From assembly GCA_033439265.1 (NCBI GenBank), contig JAVTVX010000009.1, positions 4,639,609 to 4,703,608 on the forward strand: 64,000 nucleotides of DNA, given 5' to 3'. Below, piece by piece: positions 60,924 to 64,000 of this stretch. The stretch is from Dillenia suffruticosa (taxonomy: Eukaryota > Streptophyta > Magnoliopsida > Dilleniales > Dilleniaceae). The first letter of the stretch is position 1. Every line of letters starts with the position of its first letter. A program made the translations under genes and the position numbers. Below the pieces are notes generated by a model, which was given only the letters and a program-made list of their open reading frames with translations, did no database searches and was not told where the DNA came from.

Positions 60924-63035
60924 CTATTCTTCGTATAGTCTCTTAATCTCAGCCATATTATCCTCATTCTTGAATCCTGTAACAATTGAAGGATAAGCAA
61001 GAAAAGAGAAGACCATGAGCTGAGAAGAAAAGAAACAAACAGAAAACTCACTAACACTAACACAAACACACTCGGAGAAGACAACAAGAGATGTTTACCG
61101 GAGCTGGTTGAACCAGGAATGTCAGTTTGAACAACTGGTAAAGGGTCTATTGGAACTGAGGTAATGCTGGACAGGTGGTAAAAAACAACTTCGTTAACCC
61201 CACATGCAAAATTCTGAACTGGATCACTAAATTACTGAGAGAAAATCCAAGTTAAATAATGTTGAAGGCAGAGATTGAAAAATGTGGGCACATATGAGAG
61301 AGAGAGAGAGAGAGAGAGAGGTATGGAAATGTTGGAAAGGAAAGCAACAAACTCAGGACTGACCACTCCAATCCTGAGAAACAGAAGCTTAATAAGTCCA
61401 ATCCTGAGGCAAGGCCAACTCGGTACAAAAAGGGAGTGGCTTTCTTCTTGCTCCACAGCAACAAATATTGTGCAAGGGTTTTCTCTGCTTAGAGGCTTTA
61501 GTCCCTTGCCACTTTCATGCACCCACAGCTGCAACTGCAGTAAAAACAAGAATGAGATAAATTTTCACCTACCCCTCAATCTGATTCTGTTGTGATAATT
61601 TGTAATCATCAGATTGGCTGATTCTAGACCAATCATCAAGTGGCAGATTTTCTCCTAAGCTAGGCAGATGATGCAAGTGGAAGCACTGCTATAGTTTTGT
61701 CACGGCAAAGCATTCCTAGATGAGGACCAAATTGAATTTAGTTTAAGGATGTTATTTGCTACACATTTGCACTTACAATTAATCTCATTGGCCATCCATC
61801 ATTCCTAGTGGGGCTAAGGAATAGAGAGCTAGGAACTTACCTTGCTGCCAGCACGTGTTTGTTGGACTTATGATATAAGAGCTATCTACACCCAATTATA
61901 TCAAAGTAAAAAGTTTGTCAAAGCTAATTACAATTAGATCTCCACATGCATCCAAAAGCTCAGAAGCTAAGTAGTTTAAAGTGTTGTAGAAGTATTTAGT
62001 GTTTCTAAAGGATCATAACAATTTTGACACACAACATGAATCACATATATAACATCAACGAGAAAAATAAGCATAAAAGTTTTTATATTCTGTGGCGATT
62101 GAGAAGAATCTTACGATCTTTATGTAGCGCAGTATGCATTCTCTTTGGTAAATTGCTTACACGATCAAACATGTTTCCTTACCAGCGAACAATGTTTTCA
62201 ACTGCACATGACAAATTGAGGTTAAGACTTTACATCAACATGTATTAAATCCTACATTCTACTTTAAGAGTAACATTATCAATAAAATGCATATCTAACA
62301 TCACATCATACTATTTCAAAGATAGTTCAAGTAATTACAAAATATTCCTGGTTAAGCACACCTTTTATTGTTCCAATATTTCTTTACTGTGAATCAATTA
62401 AACAAATGAGAGAACCATAGCCCTATAGTAAAGTTGAGCACAACAAAATTGATGGGAGAAAAAGGAGATACATTGGACTTGGATGAAGTCAAAGGAAGAA
62501 TCTTTAGGAAGATAGAGATGTGGATTTGGGCGGTGAAACTATTGTTTCGAGTGAAAAACAGATTGGGAGATGATGGTTTTCTTGAACATATGGAACAGAA
62601 TTTTGTGGGGTTTACCTGATGAAGAATGGTTTAGGACAAGAGAGATTTACCATCAAGAAATCTCTCTATGCCACTGAATACTGTCTTGCAGTAACTCTGC
62701 AAAGAAATGAAATCAAAAGAGCTCCAAAAGTCAAATACTTGTTCATTATAAAACCAAATAAGGATTGCATTACCAGCAAATGTTATTGCTCATGCTTACC
62801 TTCCGTAACCAATCAGTAGTTCTCGCAACAAAAGGAATCTCTGCCACTTCCTGCCCAAAAATCCGGACTATTCCAGCCAACACAACAGTTGAACTGTATG
62901 TAGAGAAACAAGGATTTAGTACAAGAAATCAAATTGTTAACTCAGACAATCAAAGTAAAGTCTCTTGAAATGACTCACTTTACGGTTAATATTGCACAAT
63001 CCATCCCTCCAAATTCTTGGTCCCTTGTGGTTTTT
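60924..63035 (-). CDS. IDM1-like GNAT-domain gene, 3' part, possibly degenerate
   Basis: Three well-spliced exons, 63035-62979, 62893-62800 and 62696-62651, join in frame to read DQEFGGMDCAILTVNSTVVL, AGIVRIFGQEVAEIPFVA, then RTTDWLRKSYCKTVFSGIER. This matches the acetyltransferase-like region of plant PHD-finger proteins related to INCREASED DNA METHYLATION 1, nuclear histone acetyltransferases in DNA demethylation. The family's next block (FLNV..LVLPA..EA..IW..KFGF) is not found. Two further exons, 61166-61099 (ITSVPIDPLPVVQTDIPG) and 60976-60924 (FKNEDNMAEIKRLYEE-stop), fit together and could be the C-terminus. The joint between 62651 and 61166 is unresolved. Upstream PHD exons, if any, lie beyond the window. 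Partial; either unusual or decaying. Confidence 0.55.
62005..62420 (-). repeat. Diverged duplication block A (contains SNLP module)
   Basis: This block and 63340-63700 share GTGTTTCTAAAG.ATCA.AACAAT, the SNLP module, CCTCAATTTG (minus strand) and AGTAACATTATCAAT.AAATGCATAT. In block A the module reads FDRVSNLPKRMHTALHKD on the minus strand. A possible short exon TTGAAAACATTGTTCGCTG with splice-like borders lies at 62192-62210. Confidence 0.6.
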
Positions 63036-63339
63036 CTGCAAGAAGATCGAATGGAAAAAATGCATTAAGATCACACGTTAATTCAGCTGTTAAATTTACG
63101 ACAGCTAAAAAGGTCTTTTAGGATCAGAAAATATTCAGTCTTGTTTTACATATGGATCAAGAGGAACCACATTTCACCCTAAGGAGATGGTGCAAGAAAT
63201 ATTTAATTTTGTTAAGGTCTTCGATAGAATGTATGAAGCAAAGATGATGACTTATTACATATGAGTGACATCCAATCTTATTGATGATAACCATAAGATG
63301 TTATTTCTAAAAATTTTAAAGTGTCAAAGAGGCATTAGT

Positions 63340-63700
63340 GTTTCTAAAGAATCACAACAATTTGAACATACCACTTGGTATGCTCGATGCAAAGTGAGAC
63401 ATATATGACTTCATTGAAACATATGGCAAAAAAATTTCTTTATTCTACATACTCGCAATCAAGAAGACTCTTACCAGCATTGTAGGCGTTCTGTCTGGTA
63501 AATTGCTTATCCGATCATAAATCCATGATTGCTTTCCATTAAAAAATGTTTGCTGGTACACATTGCCAAATTGAGGTTAGGCATCGCATCCACATGTATA
63601 AATCCAACAGTCTATATTAAAAGTAACATTATCAATGAAATGCATATCCAACATCATGTCACACAATTCAAGATTGTGAGTGAACCATAGCCTTATATTA
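63340..63700 (-). repeat. Diverged duplication block B (contains SNLP module)
   Basis: Partner of 62005-62420. The module at about 63473-63540 reads GKQSWIYDRISNLPDRTPTM on the minus strand and ends at a GTAAGAG donor. It sits 5' of the GNAT exons on the gene strand, so it may be an untranslated or alternative exon. Confidence 0.6.
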
Positions 63701-64000
63701 AAATTGTTTGAATCTTACTTAAGATCTTGGATTTTATTTGTTGACTGCTTTGAACACAAGGTATCTTCGAAATGAACAAATAAAGAGCAATTGAAAAAAC
63801 TAACATCCATACATATAAGTGTAACATGTTAAATGTTTACTGTTTTGCTATACATATAAAGACTAAGAAAGGACAAGAAATTGATCATCAAGAACAACTT
63901 GAATGCTATAGGCCAAAGGACCCAAAAAAATTCAAAAATAATGCATTGAAATTTACTTTTCTCAAACAAAGCTGGAGGCTATTATGGTTCAGCTGGAAAA

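Noticed and set aside
61232..61595. 106-aa plus and 105-aa minus ORFs near the GA microsatellite
   Set aside because: Both are driven by the GA/CT repeat and unrelated flanks. Neither shows a domain or connects in frame to neighbouring exons.
62434..62819. Plus-strand ORFs between the GNAT exons as a small gene
   Set aside because: They overlap a confirmed minus-strand exon at 62651-62696, have no splice or family support, and are likely antisense chance frames.
63470..63545. F-box domain, because DRISNLPD is a classic F-box opening motif
   Set aside because: The residues after it (RTPTM) do not continue into the F-box helix pattern (such as ILxxILSFL), and the other copies diverge at the same point.

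Overview
This is nuclear DNA of a flowering plant, most likely a eudicot. The genes have many short exons with GT-AG (and two GC-AG) introns, AT-rich spacers, CT/GA microsatellites in leaders, tRNA-derived SINEs with A-tails, a plant L1-type LINE, and hAT- and Harbinger-like MITEs. I see no bacterial or organellar gene organisation. Exon models below were built by hand from splice signals and reading-frame continuity.

Layout. 1-1215: 3' end of an unidentified plus-strand gene, convergent with the next one. 2210-12365 (minus): an eight-exon gene for a 1668-aa SCAPER-like protein, with a complete hAT-type MITE in its fourth intron. 12.4-20.4 kb: long AT-rich spacer with microsatellites and decayed SINE-like pieces. 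20403-23356 (plus): intact nine-exon heparanase-like glycoside hydrolase family 79 gene. 23.4-27.7 kb: spacer with a Harbinger-like MITE and SINEs. 27739-28546 (plus): small unidentified three-exon candidate. 31329-35278 (minus): seven-exon, 449-aa conserved plant protein, probably plastid-targeted. 38385-40265 (plus): intronless 626-aa conserved plant membrane protein with upstream ORFs in its leader. 41.1-46.7 kb: a dead 5'-truncated LINE that carries a 0.9-kb copy of the middle of the 31-35 kb gene, flanked by a duplicated LINE segment. 46.8-54 kb: SINEs, a possible solo LTR, a GCGAC-rich CACTA-like stretch, and gene debris (mitochondrial presequence ORF, PPR fragment). 54.5-59.0 kb (minus): remains of a PHD-finger gene. 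60.9-63.0 kb (minus): exons of an IDM1-like GNAT domain. A small exon-like module encoding an SNLP-type peptide recurs through 48.5-63.5 kb.

The three confidently intact loci (SCAPER-like, heparanase-like, 449-aa gene) and the intronless 626-aa gene are unrelated housekeeping-type genes with no operon-like relation. The most unusual structure is the template-switch-like insertion at 41.8-43.7 kb. It combines a gene-fragment copy, a local LINE duplication, and a later insertion of a bare poly(A) tract with its own 13-bp target-site duplication. I found no clear undescribed defence or metabolic system. The novelty lies in rearrangement structures and in decaying gene families.
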